Assembly: GCA_025355875.1 (NCBI GenBank)
Contig: JANXYV010000184.1
Location: 1 to 37,767, forward strand
From: Prolixibacteraceae bacterium
GTDB taxonomy: Bacteria; Bacteroidota; Bacteroidia; Bacteroidales; Prolixibacteraceae
Length of the DNA stretch: 37,767 nt
Direction: 5' to 3'
Positions 1 to 8,227 of the stretch are shown here, piece by piece. A program made the translations under genes and the position numbers. Position 1 is the first letter of the stretch; the number at the start of each line of letters is the position of its first letter. The notes under the pieces are model-generated. The model searched no databases and had not been told where the DNA came from. It was given only the letters and a program-made list of their open reading frames with translations.

Positions 1-232
1 GTTCATTTTTCGATGGATTAAAATCCATGACTACAATATTGACCGTTCCTGCGGAACTGCGGAATTCAAATCCGCGGCTGCTACTCAAATTTTTCCAGAG
101 GAACTAATTTTTTTGTGGTCAATTCCACTGGAACTCAAGAGCCGGAGGCTCGGGTTATTTTGTAAGGATGGACTTTAGTCCGTCCACGGGCCTGCAACAT
201 CAGATTACCGAGCGCCGTAGGCCTGTTATATA
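1..232. repeat. Cluster of short hairpin repeats, no gene
   Basis: This stretch is built of small hairpins in series. Stems include ATGGAT/ATCCAT (13-18/23-28), GTTCC-tgc-GGAAC (45-57) and GCGGA/TCCGC (59-63/71-75). They are followed by TTCC-aga-GGAA near 93-103, TTCC-act-GGAA near 123-133, GCC-gga-GGC near 141-149 and GGAC-ttta-GTCC near 170-181. The TTCC-nnn-GGAAC unit occurs three times. No reading frame with protein-like composition is seen. A related pair of hairpins recurs at 34762-34808. I recall similar hairpin strings in Bacteroidota intergenic spaces but could not check this. Confidence 0.6.
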
Positions 233-3200
233 TCAGGCTTTTTCAACCGAACCTTCCCTTTCCCCTTTTTTAATTCCTTTGCCGTTCAGCCATTCCTGAA
301 TTGTTTTTTCGAACAAATCGCTATCAATAGGTTTTGAGATATAATCATCAAATCCCTGCCTCAGCAAGTCTTCCCGGTCGCCTTTCATAGCCCGGGCAGT
401 CAGGGCAATTACCGGAGTCTCCTTCAGGGTTTCCAGTTTTTTGATTTCATTTAAAACGGTATAACCGTCTATTCCGGGAAGTGAAATATCAAGAAGGATA
501 AGGTCTGGAACAATGGTACGGGCTTTTTCAAGACCCGATAATCCATTGCAATCACTGATCAGTTCATATTTTCCATCCAGCAAAGCTTTTACGGTGGTGG
601 TGTTGTCCTCGTTATCTTCAATCAGTAGGATCTTTGCCTTTCCATCCGTTGGAATCCTCGGAGGTTTTTTATCCGGTGAAAGCCGGTCAGTACTGACTGC
701 CGGAAAGATCATGTTGTTTATATGCAAGAGCAACTCGTTCCGGTTCACATCACCTTTCTGAATAAGCTGATAGATATGGTTCCCTTTCAGGAAATTCAAT
801 TCTTCTTTCGAAATATGTTTTGCAGTAAGGATTAGTACGGGTATCTGGCTGGTATCATTATTTTCCCTGATCGATTTCAGCACTTCAAACCCGTCCGCTT
901 CGGGCATCATCAGGTCGAGGATCATGGCATCAGGAATGGAAATCCGAACAGCCTCCAGTGCCTCTTTTCCGTTTCGTGCTACCTGCAAGATATATCCTTT
1001 CTCCTTCAGAATATCGGTCAGCTGAATAATCTGTGGTTCGCTGTCTTCCACTAACAGCAAGGTTTTTCCTGCTCCTGAATTTTTATCCGGTGAATTGCTG
1101 AAGGAGGCAATTGGTTTATGTTCATGTAATTTCAGTTCTGGTTCATGAGAATGATGTCCTGAAGGTCTTTCGGGAAAAGTGATGACAAACACCGAACCAG
1201 CACCTTCCTGGCTCCTGACCTCAATGGTGCCCTGAAGCATTTGTGTGTATTTTTTTGCGATGGCCAGACCAAGTCCGGTTCCGCCAAACTTTCGTGTCGA
1301 CTTGCCGTCGGCCTGTCTGAATTCGTCGAATATGTAAGGAAGGTGTTCTTTGGCAATTCCGATCCCGGTGTCTTTGATGCCGATATTCAGCCTTCCGTTT
1401 TTTAATTCTGCAGAAACCTCTACCGAACCTTTTTCAGTGAACTTAATTGCATTACCAATGATGTTTTGAAGAATGTGGTGGCATTTGGTGCTGTCGCTAA
1501 CAATCATTCCAAGATCGGCCTGAACATGATTGATTAATGAAATTCCCTTTTCTTCGGCTATGGGGGCCAGCGATTCGAGAATACCCGATATTTGATTTTG
1601 TATCGCAAAACTTGAATAACTGATCTCCTCTTTTCCGGCTTCGATCCTCGAAAGATCGAGAATGTCATTGATCAGCGAAAGCAATTGTTTGCCGTTTTTT
1701 TCAATGATTCGCAGAAAACTAAATTCGTCTTCAGAAATTTTATTTTTTAACCTTCGGTTCAGTACCCCCGAAAGTGCAATCACCGAGTTGAGCGGAGTGC
1801 GGAGTTCATGACTCATATTCGACAGGAACGCACTTTTCAACTGGTTCGATTCATTCAGCTGTTTCTTCTGGATTTCGAGTTCAATGTTATATTCTTTCAG
1901 TTCATCGGCCTGCTGCACCATTTCTTTCGATTGCTGCGCCAGTTCTTTATTCTGCATGTCCAGTTTGCCTAAAAATTCGATACTCTTTTTGAACGCCAGC
2001 ACACCATTGATCCGGGCTGTGATCATGAGCCAGACTTCCTGAAGTAACTGAAGGGATTCTCCGGAGAAACCATGGAGCGAAGCCAGCGAAATCACAGCAA
2101 CTACTTCGTTGAATTGAAGAATCGGGATATTGATGATTTCGCTCGGCCGGAACTGGCCTGAAACCACCGGAAAAGAAAACCGGGTTTCATCGGGGATTTG
2201 TGAAATATGGATGATCCTTTTTTCGGAAAGCGCCGCACCAAATTCTCCTTCGAACAATCGGGCGGAAAACGACTGTTTAGCCCGGCTGCTAAGGCCAACA
2301 GACTCAAAATAGTCAAACGAGTTATTATTGTCGCTCAAAAAATAAACAGCTGCCATTTGCGAAGAAGTAAGCTTTGAAAGTGTTGAGAGCAAGGCCTGGA
2401 AGAATTTTTTGGCTTCGTCTTCGCTCATCAGGATATTGGCCAGACCGGAAACTTTCTGATCCAGACCGGTTTTTACCTGAATTTTTTCGGCCAGAATATT
2501 GAACGAATCCGATAACCGGCCAAATTCATTTCCCGATTGATAGGAACTGCGTGCCGACATATCGCCATCATGGAATCGGCGGGTCGCTTCGGTCAGCTTA
2601 TCCATGGGTTTTCGGATGTTTCGCAACAATACAAAGTTAATGATGAGCGAAAGCAATAAGATGGAGACTACAATCAGAAGTAGTTCCCTGTTCAGCTGAC
2701 TGGACAATTCTACGGAAGAAGTGAACAAATTCGTTGCTTTATTTTTTGCAAAATCATCAATGATTTTGATTTTGGCCACCAGGAGTTCCCGATAAATTCC
2801 AACGTTACCTGTCGATAGAACACTCGCCTTCACTTTTTCAACTTCTCCTGAAAGTGCCAGCCTGGTATTCTCTTCACGGGCAGTCTTCCAATTGATAAAA
2901 GCTTTATACGCCTCATCAACATCATTTGGATCACCCAGATATTGGGATTCTAAAATATCAAATTGCTTTGAAGCATCAGCCGAGGCAGATTCCATCATCA
3001 GCAGGGCGGCCTGTTTCTCCTGTTCAGTTTTTGCCAGCATCAGGTCTCTTGTTCCCAATCGCATGCTCAATATGTCCGAATTCAGGATGCCTATGGCCAT
3101 TCTTACTTTTAACGGGTGATCATATATCGTTTTCGTTTGGGTGAAAAGTTGATTGTTCATCTGGTACGAAACTACCCCCAGAAATAGTACAAATATCAGC

Positions 3201-3256
3201 ATAGCCCCAAAGCCAAGCATCAACTGTGTGCCGATTTTCATGTCTTTTATCTTCAT
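233..3256 (-). CDS. Membrane hybrid histidine kinase (4HB sensor-HAMP-GAF-HisKA-HATPase-REC-REC)
   Basis: A 1007-residue sensor kinase for phosphorelay signalling. TM1 lies at about 11-31 and TM2 at about 191-212; the 160-residue periplasmic part between them looks like a four-helix-bundle (4HB_MCP type) sensor. A HAMP domain covers about 213-263, a GAF-like domain about 270-425 and a coiled coil about 430-475. The HisKA box SHELRTPLN carries phospho-acceptor His483. The HATPase has the N box (IIGNAIKF, ~599) and G boxes (DTGIGIA ~629, GGTGLGLAIAKK ~658). Two receiver domains follow at about 732-855 (Asp781 in ILDLMMPE) and 875-995 (Asp923 in LLDISLPG). There is no separate DNA-binding output and no Hpt domain, so the output may be a downstream protein or the receivers may be regulatory. 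It starts 40 bp after the cheR stop, so the two are probably co-transcribed. Confidence 0.93.
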   Translation of the reverse strand: MKIKDMKIGTQLMLGFGAMLIFVLFLGVVSYQMNNQLFTQTKTIYDHPLKVRMAIGILNSDILSMRLGTRDLMLAKTEQEKQAALLMMESASADASKQFDILESQYLGDPNDVDEAYKAFINWKTAREENTRLALSGEVEKVKASVLSTGNVGIYRELLVAKIKIIDDFAKNKATNLFTSSVELSSQLNRELLLIVVSILLLSLIINFVLLRNIRKPMDKLTEATRRFHDGDMSARSSYQSGNEFGRLSDSFNILAEKIQVKTGLDQKVSGLANILMSEDEAKKFFQALLSTLSKLTSSQMAAVYFLSDNNNSFDYFESVGLSSRAKQSFSARLFEGEFGAALSEKRIIHISQIPDETRFSFPVVSGQFRPSEIINIPILQFNEVVAVISLASLHGFSGESLQLLQEVWLMITARINGVLAFKKSIEFLGKLDMQNKELAQQSKEMVQQADELKEYNIELEIQKKQLNESNQLKSAFLSNMSHELRTPLNSVIALSGVLNRRLKNKISEDEFSFLRIIEKNGKQLLSLINDILDLSRIEAGKEEISYSSFAIQNQISGILESLAPIAEEKGISLINHVQADLGMIVSDSTKCHHILQNIIGNAIKFTEKGSVEVSAELKNGRLNIGIKDTGIGIAKEHLPYIFDEFRQADGKSTRKFGGTGLGLAIAKKYTQMLQGTIEVRSQEGAGSVFVITFPERPSGHHSHEPELKLHEHKPIASFSNSPDKNSGAGKTLLLVEDSEPQIIQLTDILKEKGYILQVARNGKEALEAVRISIPDAMILDLMMPEADGFEVLKSIRENNDTSQIPVLILTAKHISKEELNFLKGNHIYQLIQKGDVNRNELLLHINNMIFPAVSTDRLSPDKKPPRIPTDGKAKILLIEDNEDNTTTVKALLDGKYELISDCNGLSGLEKARTIVPDLILLDISLPGIDGYTVLNEIKKLETLKETPVIALTARAMKGDREDLLRQGFDDYISKPIDSDLFEKTIQEWLNGKGIKKGEREGSVEKA

Positions 3257-3296
3257 TTTCTATCCTTTTTTATCTTTAATTTTATTGCATTCCCCT

Positions 3297-4124
3297 TTAT
3301 TTTTTAACAAAGATAGCAGCCGGTTCGGCGTGTGCTCTAAAAGCCCCAAACGAGCTTACAATATTGGTCTCTGCTTCTCCGGTAATCAAAAAACCTCCCG
3401 GTTTTAAGGAGCGAAAAAATTTCTGCAGGATCATTTGCTGATATTCAGGCTGATAATAAAACAGCACATTGCAGCATAAAATCAAATCAAAATCACCATA
3501 TATACTCGATGGAGGGGAACTGGAACCCATTTCGAGCAAATCATAAAGCGAAAAATCAATCCGTTCTTTAATTTTTTGATCAACCAGGTAGTTTTCCCCT
3601 CTTCTGTGGAAATACTTTTGGGCCAATTCGAGTGAAGTATTTTTTACCGATTTAAAATCGAATAGCCCACTCTTTGCCAAATCTATTGCTTTTACGGAGA
3701 GATCGGTTGCAAAGATTCTAAATCCCACATTGACTGACCGGCTGATTGTATAGTCATCAAACAACATGGCCAGAGAAAAGGCTTCCTGTCCCGATGCGCA
3801 TCCTGCTGACCAGATACGGACTTCAGATACCTGGTTCTTCACCGCCTCGGAAAAAATCTTTGGAATTACCGACTGTTCTAAAAATGCAAATGTCAGTGGG
3901 TTTCGGAAAAATTCGCTATGTGAATTTCTGAGCTGATCGGTTAACAGCTGTGGCTCATCAGCCTCTTTTTCCAAATATGAAAGGTACTTATTCATTGACT
4001 CACAGGAGGTAATCTGCATTCTCCAGGTAATTGTCCTCTCAAGGAAAGACTCGTCGAAAATGGACATATCAAGAGCAAATCGCTCTTGCATAAATAGTAT
4101 ATATTTTTCGATCTCTTTATCCAT
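3297..4124 (-). CDS. CheR-family protein-glutamate O-methyltransferase
   Basis: A 275-residue protein of normal CheR length. The N-terminal all-helical CheR_N part covers about 1-65. The SAM-dependent methyltransferase part includes NSHSEFFRNP (CheR-typical substrate/SAM loop), RIWSAGCASGQEAFSLAM (SAM motif I), FRIFATDLS (Asp for the SAM ribose) and FDLILCCNVLFYY (motif before the catalytic core end). Family members methylate glutamates of chemoreceptors using SAM. No MCP signalling domain, CheB, CheW or CheA is encoded in the window; the partner is a hybrid kinase whose sensor region has an MCP-like four-helix bundle. It may therefore act on a remote receptor, or on the kinase, but the latter is speculation. 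It has an ATG start and is the first gene of a two-gene unit. Confidence 0.88.
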   Translation of the reverse strand: MDKEIEKYILFMQERFALDMSIFDESFLERTITWRMQITSCESMNKYLSYLEKEADEPQLLTDQLRNSHSEFFRNPLTFAFLEQSVIPKIFSEAVKNQVSEVRIWSAGCASGQEAFSLAMLFDDYTISRSVNVGFRIFATDLSVKAIDLAKSGLFDFKSVKNTSLELAQKYFHRRGENYLVDQKIKERIDFSLYDLLEMGSSSPPSSIYGDFDLILCCNVLFYYQPEYQQMILQKFFRSLKPGGFLITGEAETNIVSSFGAFRAHAEPAAIFVKK

Positions 4125-4633
4125 AATCGCGGCATGTCGATATTTTCAGCAACAATAAGAAGGGACGGGGAAAAGTGTAGTTTGCAACCTTAGTTTTCAG
4201 GGATGACTCCTCAACTTGATGATTGACTAAAGCTATTGGCCAACAATGTAGGAATAAATTTGAATCAGTCAGCGAGAATTAAGTCATGGTCAAAAAAAAA
4301 GCAGGCTATTCTCCCGTTCAAGTCCACTAATTCTTATTTTTGTGAGTATTAATAAACAATGATTTTGACCCCTGCGTCATGGAAGTGCCAATTTTCAGAT
4401 CAACCCTGGTTAAATCCTACCGGCGATTATTCAATTGCCTGATGTTCTACAATTAAAACCCAAGGAAAAAGGATTAAGGAAAAAGGGAAATGTCATTGGT
4501 AAAGTGACATTTCTGATTTGAGTATTTTTCTTGTTGTGCTTTCCTCTTTTCTCTTTCCTCATTTCTTATTTCACTAAAGAAGTTTTGAGTTTCATTCATC
4601 ACTCATCATATCTAATTCATAATTCCAGAACCC
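4125..4633. other. 509-bp intergenic region between divergent cheR and hypD-like genes
   Basis: No convincing reading frame is present. It must hold the promoters of both divergent units. A TATTTTTG box (4335-4342) and a TTTG-N17-TGATTTTG pair (4339-4367) resemble Bacteroidota promoters on the plus strand, but lie about 270-300 bp from the hypD-like start, so they are weak candidates. From about 4470 the sequence is a purine-rich run (AAGGAAAAAGG repeated) followed by a perfect hairpin (4487-4513) and then a pyrimidine-rich run to about 4580. Related runs occur at 12211-12280 and 32664-32757. Confidence 0.55.
4487..4513 (+). repeat. Perfect 9-bp inverted repeat upstream of the hypD-like gene
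   Basis: GAAATGTCA (4487-4495) and TGACATTTC (4505-4513) are exact reverse complements around a 9-nt spacer. It lies 120 bp before the glycyl radical enzyme start. It could be a regulator site or an RNA hairpin in the leader; it does not match the Fnr/Crp core TTGAT-N4-ATCAA. It sits inside a purine/pyrimidine-rich repeat-like stretch and may simply be part of that element. Confidence 0.45.
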
Positions 4634-7096
4634 ATGTTCGAAAAAATCAACCAACATACCGAATCTCCTTTGCGCCCTGCAACCAGCGAAGGCAATTTCT
4701 ACAAACCCAAACCCAATCCAATCGGCCCGGGAATGAACGAACGCATTCAGAAACTCCGGAAGCTGAGCGTTGAGGCCGAACCTTCTTTAACCATTGAGCG
4801 CGCCCTGTGCGAAACGGCTTTTTATAAAGAGAACTTCGGGAAACTATCGGTTCCTGTTTTACGGGCAGCTAACTTTCTGGATTATTGCCAAAAGAAAGCC
4901 ATTTACATTGGCGAAGGTGAACTCATCGTGGGCGAACGTGGTCCAAAACCAAAATGCGTACCTACTTTTCCTGAACTGACCTGCCACAGCGTAGATGACC
5001 TGAACGTACTCAACACCCGCGAATTGCAGCGCTATACCATCAGTCAGGAAGATATTGATACTTACGAAAGTGAAGTAATTCCTTACTGGGCCGGTAAAAC
5101 CCAGCGCGAACGCATCTTCAGCCATGTTCCGCAGGAATGGCGTCTGGCTTACGAAGCCGGGATGTTTACCGAATTTATGGAGCAGCGCGCACCCGGACAC
5201 ACTGCCCTCGACGGTAAAATTTACCAAAAAGGAATGTTGGATTACAAGCGTGAAATAGCCGCTCACCTGGCTTCGCTCGATTACCTCAACGATCCGGAGG
5301 CTACCGACAAATCGGAAGAATGGAAAGCGATGGATATTTCGTGCGAGGCCGTTATCCTTTTTGCTGAACGCCATGCGGCTTTAGCCGAAGAAATGGCTGC
5401 TTCCGAAACTGATTCAACCCGAAAAGCCGAACTCCTGAAAATTGCAGAAGTTTGCCGTTGGGTTCCTGCCAATGCGCCGCGCAACCTGTGGGAAGCCATC
5501 CAGATGTACTGGTTCGTTCACCTTGGCACCATTACCGAACTGAACGGCTGGGACGCCATGAATCCCGGCCATTTCGATCAGCACCTGACTCCGTTTTACA
5601 ACAAAGGTTTGGCCGATGGAACGCTCACCCGCGAACAAGCCAAAGAACTGATTTCCTGTTTCTGGATTAAGGTCAACAACCATCCGGCGCCGCCCAAGGT
5701 GGGAATCACTGCCCGCGAAAGCGGAACCTACAACGATTTTACCAACATCAATATTGGCGGCATCAAAAGCGACGGAAGCGACGGAACCAGCGAAGTTTCG
5801 TACATCATGCTCGAAGTGGTTGAGGAACTGCACATTCTTCAGCCCGGAAGTTCGGTACACATCAGCGCCAAAACTCCCGATAAATTTCTGCACGCCGCAA
5901 CCCGTGTCATCCGCCAGGGACATGGCTATCCGTCGGTTTTTAATCCCGATGTGTATGTTCAGGAATTGATGCGCCAGGGCAAATCGCTGACCGACGCCCG
6001 CGAAGGCGGATGCAGCGGGTGCATCGAGGTTGGCGCTTTTGGAAAAGAAGCTTACCTGCTCACAGGCTACCTCAATGTTCCGAAAATCATAGAAGTCACT
6101 TTAAATAACGGCATCAATCCGGTTACCGGAATCCGGGTTGGCCCTGAAACCGGCGATCCACGCACGTTCAAAAGCTACGAAGAACTTTATGGGGCTTTCG
6201 TGAAACAGCTCAATTATGTGGTCGATCTGAAAATGCGTGTGAGCAATTACATCGACCGCATGTTTGCCAAATATGCACCGGCACCATTCCTTTCTATCGT
6301 TACCGAAGATTGTGTGAGCCGTGGAAAAGATTATTACGACGGCGGCCCTCGCTACAATACCAGCTATATTCAGTGTTGCGGACTGGGTACCACCACTGAC
6401 AGTCTGGCTGCCCTCAAAAAACATGTGTTTGAAGACCAGACTTTCAGCATGGACCGGGTTTTAAAGGCTGTTTTGAGTGACTTTAAAGGCGAAGAAGTTT
6501 TGCGACAAACCATCATGAACCGAACGACGTTCTTCGGAAACGACAACGACTATGCCGATTCGATTGCGGTGAAAGTTTACGACGATCTGGTTGCAGCCAT
6601 CGACGGCAAACCAAACATCAAGCCCGGTGGAAAATATCATCTGAACATGCTTTCGACCACTTGCCACGTGTATTTCGGAAAAGTGATGGGCGCCACGCCA
6701 AACGGACGAATGGCCGGCAAATCTATTTCCGACGGAACTTCGCCATCGCATGGCGCCGATACTCATGGACCTTCTGCGGTTATCAAGTCGCTGACCAAAT
6801 TCGACCACATCAAATCGGGTGGAACCTTGTTGAACCAGCGCTTTTTACCGAGTTTGCTGAAAAAGGAGGAAGACGTCAAAAAATTGGGGCATCTTATCCG
6901 GAGTTATTTTACGTTGGGAGGCCACCACATTCAGTTTAATATTGTTGACACGGCCACTTTGCTTGCTGCGCAGGCTTGTCCGTCGGATTACAAAGACCTG
7001 ATGGTGCGCATGGCCGGTTATAGCGACTATTTCAATGATATGAATGCCGACCTGCAACAGGAGGTAATTGAACGCACCGAAAACGACGGATTTTAG
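4634..7096 (+). CDS. hypD: Glycyl radical enzyme, probable trans-4-hydroxy-L-proline dehydratase (HypD-like)
   Basis: An 820-residue pyruvate formate-lyase superfamily enzyme. The C-terminal glycyl radical loop is VRMAGYSDYF with the radical Gly at 795. The active-site loop is GGCSGCIEVGAFGKEAY with the thiyl-radical Cys463 and catalytic Glu465. From memory of HypD, the residues around its substrate are also kept: WDAMNPG (Asp), ESGTYNDFTNIN (Ser, Asp, Phe) and LLTGY (Tyr). Pyruvate formate-lyase itself has two adjacent Cys, so formate acetyltransferase activity is unlikely. HypD removes water from trans-4-hydroxyproline to give pyrroline-5-carboxylate, which needs ProC next; no proC gene is in this window. 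Compared with HypD there are about 33 extra N-terminal residues; ATG at 4733 (MNERIQKL) is an alternative start. The activating enzyme follows at once. Another dehydratase substrate remains possible. Confidence 0.8.
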   Translation: MFEKINQHTESPLRPATSEGNFYKPKPNPIGPGMNERIQKLRKLSVEAEPSLTIERALCETAFYKENFGKLSVPVLRAANFLDYCQKKAIYIGEGELIVGERGPKPKCVPTFPELTCHSVDDLNVLNTRELQRYTISQEDIDTYESEVIPYWAGKTQRERIFSHVPQEWRLAYEAGMFTEFMEQRAPGHTALDGKIYQKGMLDYKREIAAHLASLDYLNDPEATDKSEEWKAMDISCEAVILFAERHAALAEEMAASETDSTRKAELLKIAEVCRWVPANAPRNLWEAIQMYWFVHLGTITELNGWDAMNPGHFDQHLTPFYNKGLADGTLTREQAKELISCFWIKVNNHPAPPKVGITARESGTYNDFTNINIGGIKSDGSDGTSEVSYIMLEVVEELHILQPGSSVHISAKTPDKFLHAATRVIRQGHGYPSVFNPDVYVQELMRQGKSLTDAREGGCSGCIEVGAFGKEAYLLTGYLNVPKIIEVTLNNGINPVTGIRVGPETGDPRTFKSYEELYGAFVKQLNYVVDLKMRVSNYIDRMFAKYAPAPFLSIVTEDCVSRGKDYYDGGPRYNTSYIQCCGLGTTTDSLAALKKHVFEDQTFSMDRVLKAVLSDFKGEEVLRQTIMNRTTFFGNDNDYADSIAVKVYDDLVAAIDGKPNIKPGGKYHLNMLSTTCHVYFGKVMGATPNGRMAGKSISDGTSPSHGADTHGPSAVIKSLTKFDHIKSGGTLLNQRFLPSLLKKEEDVKKLGHLIRSYFTLGGHHIQFNIVDTATLLAAQACPSDYKDLMVRMAGYSDYFNDMNADLQQEVIERTENDGF

Positions 7097-7112
7097 AAGC
7101 AATCAATAAAAT

Positions 7113-7176
7113 GTCATCCCGAACTTGTTTCGGGATCTGTTCTATTCTGCAGATCCTGAAACAAGTTCAGGATGAC
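7113..7176. repeat. 64-bp near-perfect inverted repeat in the hypD-activase gap
   Basis: Arms of 27 bp at 7113-7139 and 7150-7176 are complementary except at two positions (one would be a G-U pair in RNA), with a 10-nt loop. The arm reads GTCATCCYGAACTTGTTTCR followed by GGATCTG. I recall this palindromic unit as a common dispersed intergenic repeat in several bacterial phyla. In the mRNA it would form a very stable hairpin between the stop of the dehydratase gene and the activase start, and could act as a partial terminator, an RNA-stability element or an expression-ratio control. Confidence 0.85.
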
Positions 7177-7188
7177 TTCTCAACACTT

Positions 7189-8100
7189 ATGATGAATCAA
7201 CCATTTATCTTCGATATCAAGCGTTACGCCATCAACGACGGTCCGGGCATCCGGATCGCTATTTTCCTGAAAGGCTGTAACCTGAACTGCGCCTGGTGCC
7301 ACAATCCGGAAAGTATTTCGACGGAAACTGAACGGATGTATGCTCCTGCAAAATGCATTCAGTGCGGAACCTGTGTGATGGCTTGTCCTGAAAAAGCGAT
7401 CACTTTAACTAAGGAAGGTATTATTACCGATGCCGAACTTTGCAAAATGTGTGGTAAATGTGCCGAAGTTTGCCCAACCAAAGCCATCGAAATTTCAGGA
7501 CACACGATGACCATTGGGGAAATCATGAATGAAATAGAAAAGGAGCGGGTTTTCTTCGATCATTCAGGCGGTGGAGTGACATTTTCGGGGGGCGAACCTC
7601 TGTCGCAATCTAAATTTCTCATCGAACTGCTTGACGAATGTGGCCGTCGCAAAATCCACCGTGCAGTTGACACCGCCGGCCTGGCCAATACAGAAATCAT
7701 TCTGGAAGTCGCCAAACGAACCGACCTTTTCCTTTACGACCTGAAAATGATGGATTCGGAGAAACACCGGAAATGGGTGGGCGTTCCGAATGAAAAAATT
7801 CTGGAGAACCTGAAAGTACTAGCCGAAACTGGAGTGAAAATTATCATCCGGATTCCACTCGTTGGAGGGGTAAATGATGATGCCGAAAACATGGAAGCAA
7901 CAGCTCGCTTTGTTGCTGAACTTTCAGGAGAAAAAAAGGAAGTGAACCTGTTGCTGTACCACAAAATTGCCCAGACGAAATACCAGAAATTAGGACGTCC
8001 GAACGATTTCCAACTTCTGGAAGAACCAACCAAAGAAGCGCAAATGCTGGCAATTGCTATTTTTCAGGAATTCGGGTTAAAAGCCAGTATTGGCGGATAG
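7189..8100 (+). CDS. Glycyl-radical enzyme activating protein (radical SAM)
   Basis: About 303 residues from the ATG pair at 7189/7192. The frame is open from 7111, but those first 26 codons translate the inverted repeat, and family members begin just before FDIKRYAINDGPGIR, so the ATG at 7189 or 7192 is the likely start. The radical SAM cluster motif is KGCNLNCAWCHNPES (CxxxCxxC). Two ferredoxin-like 4Fe-4S motifs follow (CIQCGTCVMACPEKAI and CKMCGKCAEVCPTKAI), as in activases of non-PFL glycyl radical enzymes. A glycine-rich SAM-binding stretch VTFSGGEPL is present. The enzyme cleaves SAM to abstract hydrogen from Gly795 of the partner encoded upstream, and it works only without oxygen. Co-transcription with the upstream gene is inferred from the 92-bp gap and shared strand. 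Confidence 0.92.
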   Translation: MMNQPFIFDIKRYAINDGPGIRIAIFLKGCNLNCAWCHNPESISTETERMYAPAKCIQCGTCVMACPEKAITLTKEGIITDAELCKMCGKCAEVCPTKAIEISGHTMTIGEIMNEIEKERVFFDHSGGGVTFSGGEPLSQSKFLIELLDECGRRKIHRAVDTAGLANTEIILEVAKRTDLFLYDLKMMDSEKHRKWVGVPNEKILENLKVLAETGVKIIIRIPLVGGVNDDAENMEATARFVAELSGEKKEVNLLLYHKIAQTKYQKLGRPNDFQLLEEPTKEAQMLAIAIFQEFGLKASIGG

Positions 8101-8203
8101 ATCACAACTGGAACTTTTTCCGCAAAAAAAATAAAGTTTCTGGTTTCGAAAGTTGTCTCCCGGAAAATTATCAGGCTTTTTCCACAATGTTTTCAGGAAT
8201 TCG

Positions 8204-8211
8204 TAAGTTTG
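8204..8211 (+). promoter_or_regulatory. Possible Bacteroidota -7 box (TAAGTTTG)
   Basis: TAAGTTTG matches the TAnnTTTG consensus and lies 16 bp before the ATG of the Ig-like lipoprotein gene. No TTTG is present 18-20 bp upstream, so it is only half of a promoter. The implied leader is very short (about 10 nt). Confidence 0.4.
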
Positions 8212-8227
8212 CACGGAATTTACAACT

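Noticed and set aside
4531-4773. 80-codon plus-strand frame across the hypD-like start
   Set aside because: It is in another frame overlapping the enzyme's N-terminal coding region and begins in pyrimidine-rich repeat sequence.
4859-5374. Minus-strand 171-codon frame opposite the hypD-like gene
   Set aside because: It is antisense to a strongly conserved enzyme gene; antisense frames of this length are common in high-quality coding sequence.
5414-5923. Minus-strand 169-codon frame opposite the hypD-like gene
   Set aside because: Antisense shadow of the glycyl radical enzyme; no recognisable domain.
7111-7188. Longer N-terminus of the activase frame
   Set aside because: The extra 26 codons translate the palindromic repeat and are not part of the radical SAM family start.
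8159-8183. GGAAAA/TTTTCC stem after the activase gene as a terminator
   Set aside because: Only six A-T-rich pairs and no clear T-run after it; too weak to call.
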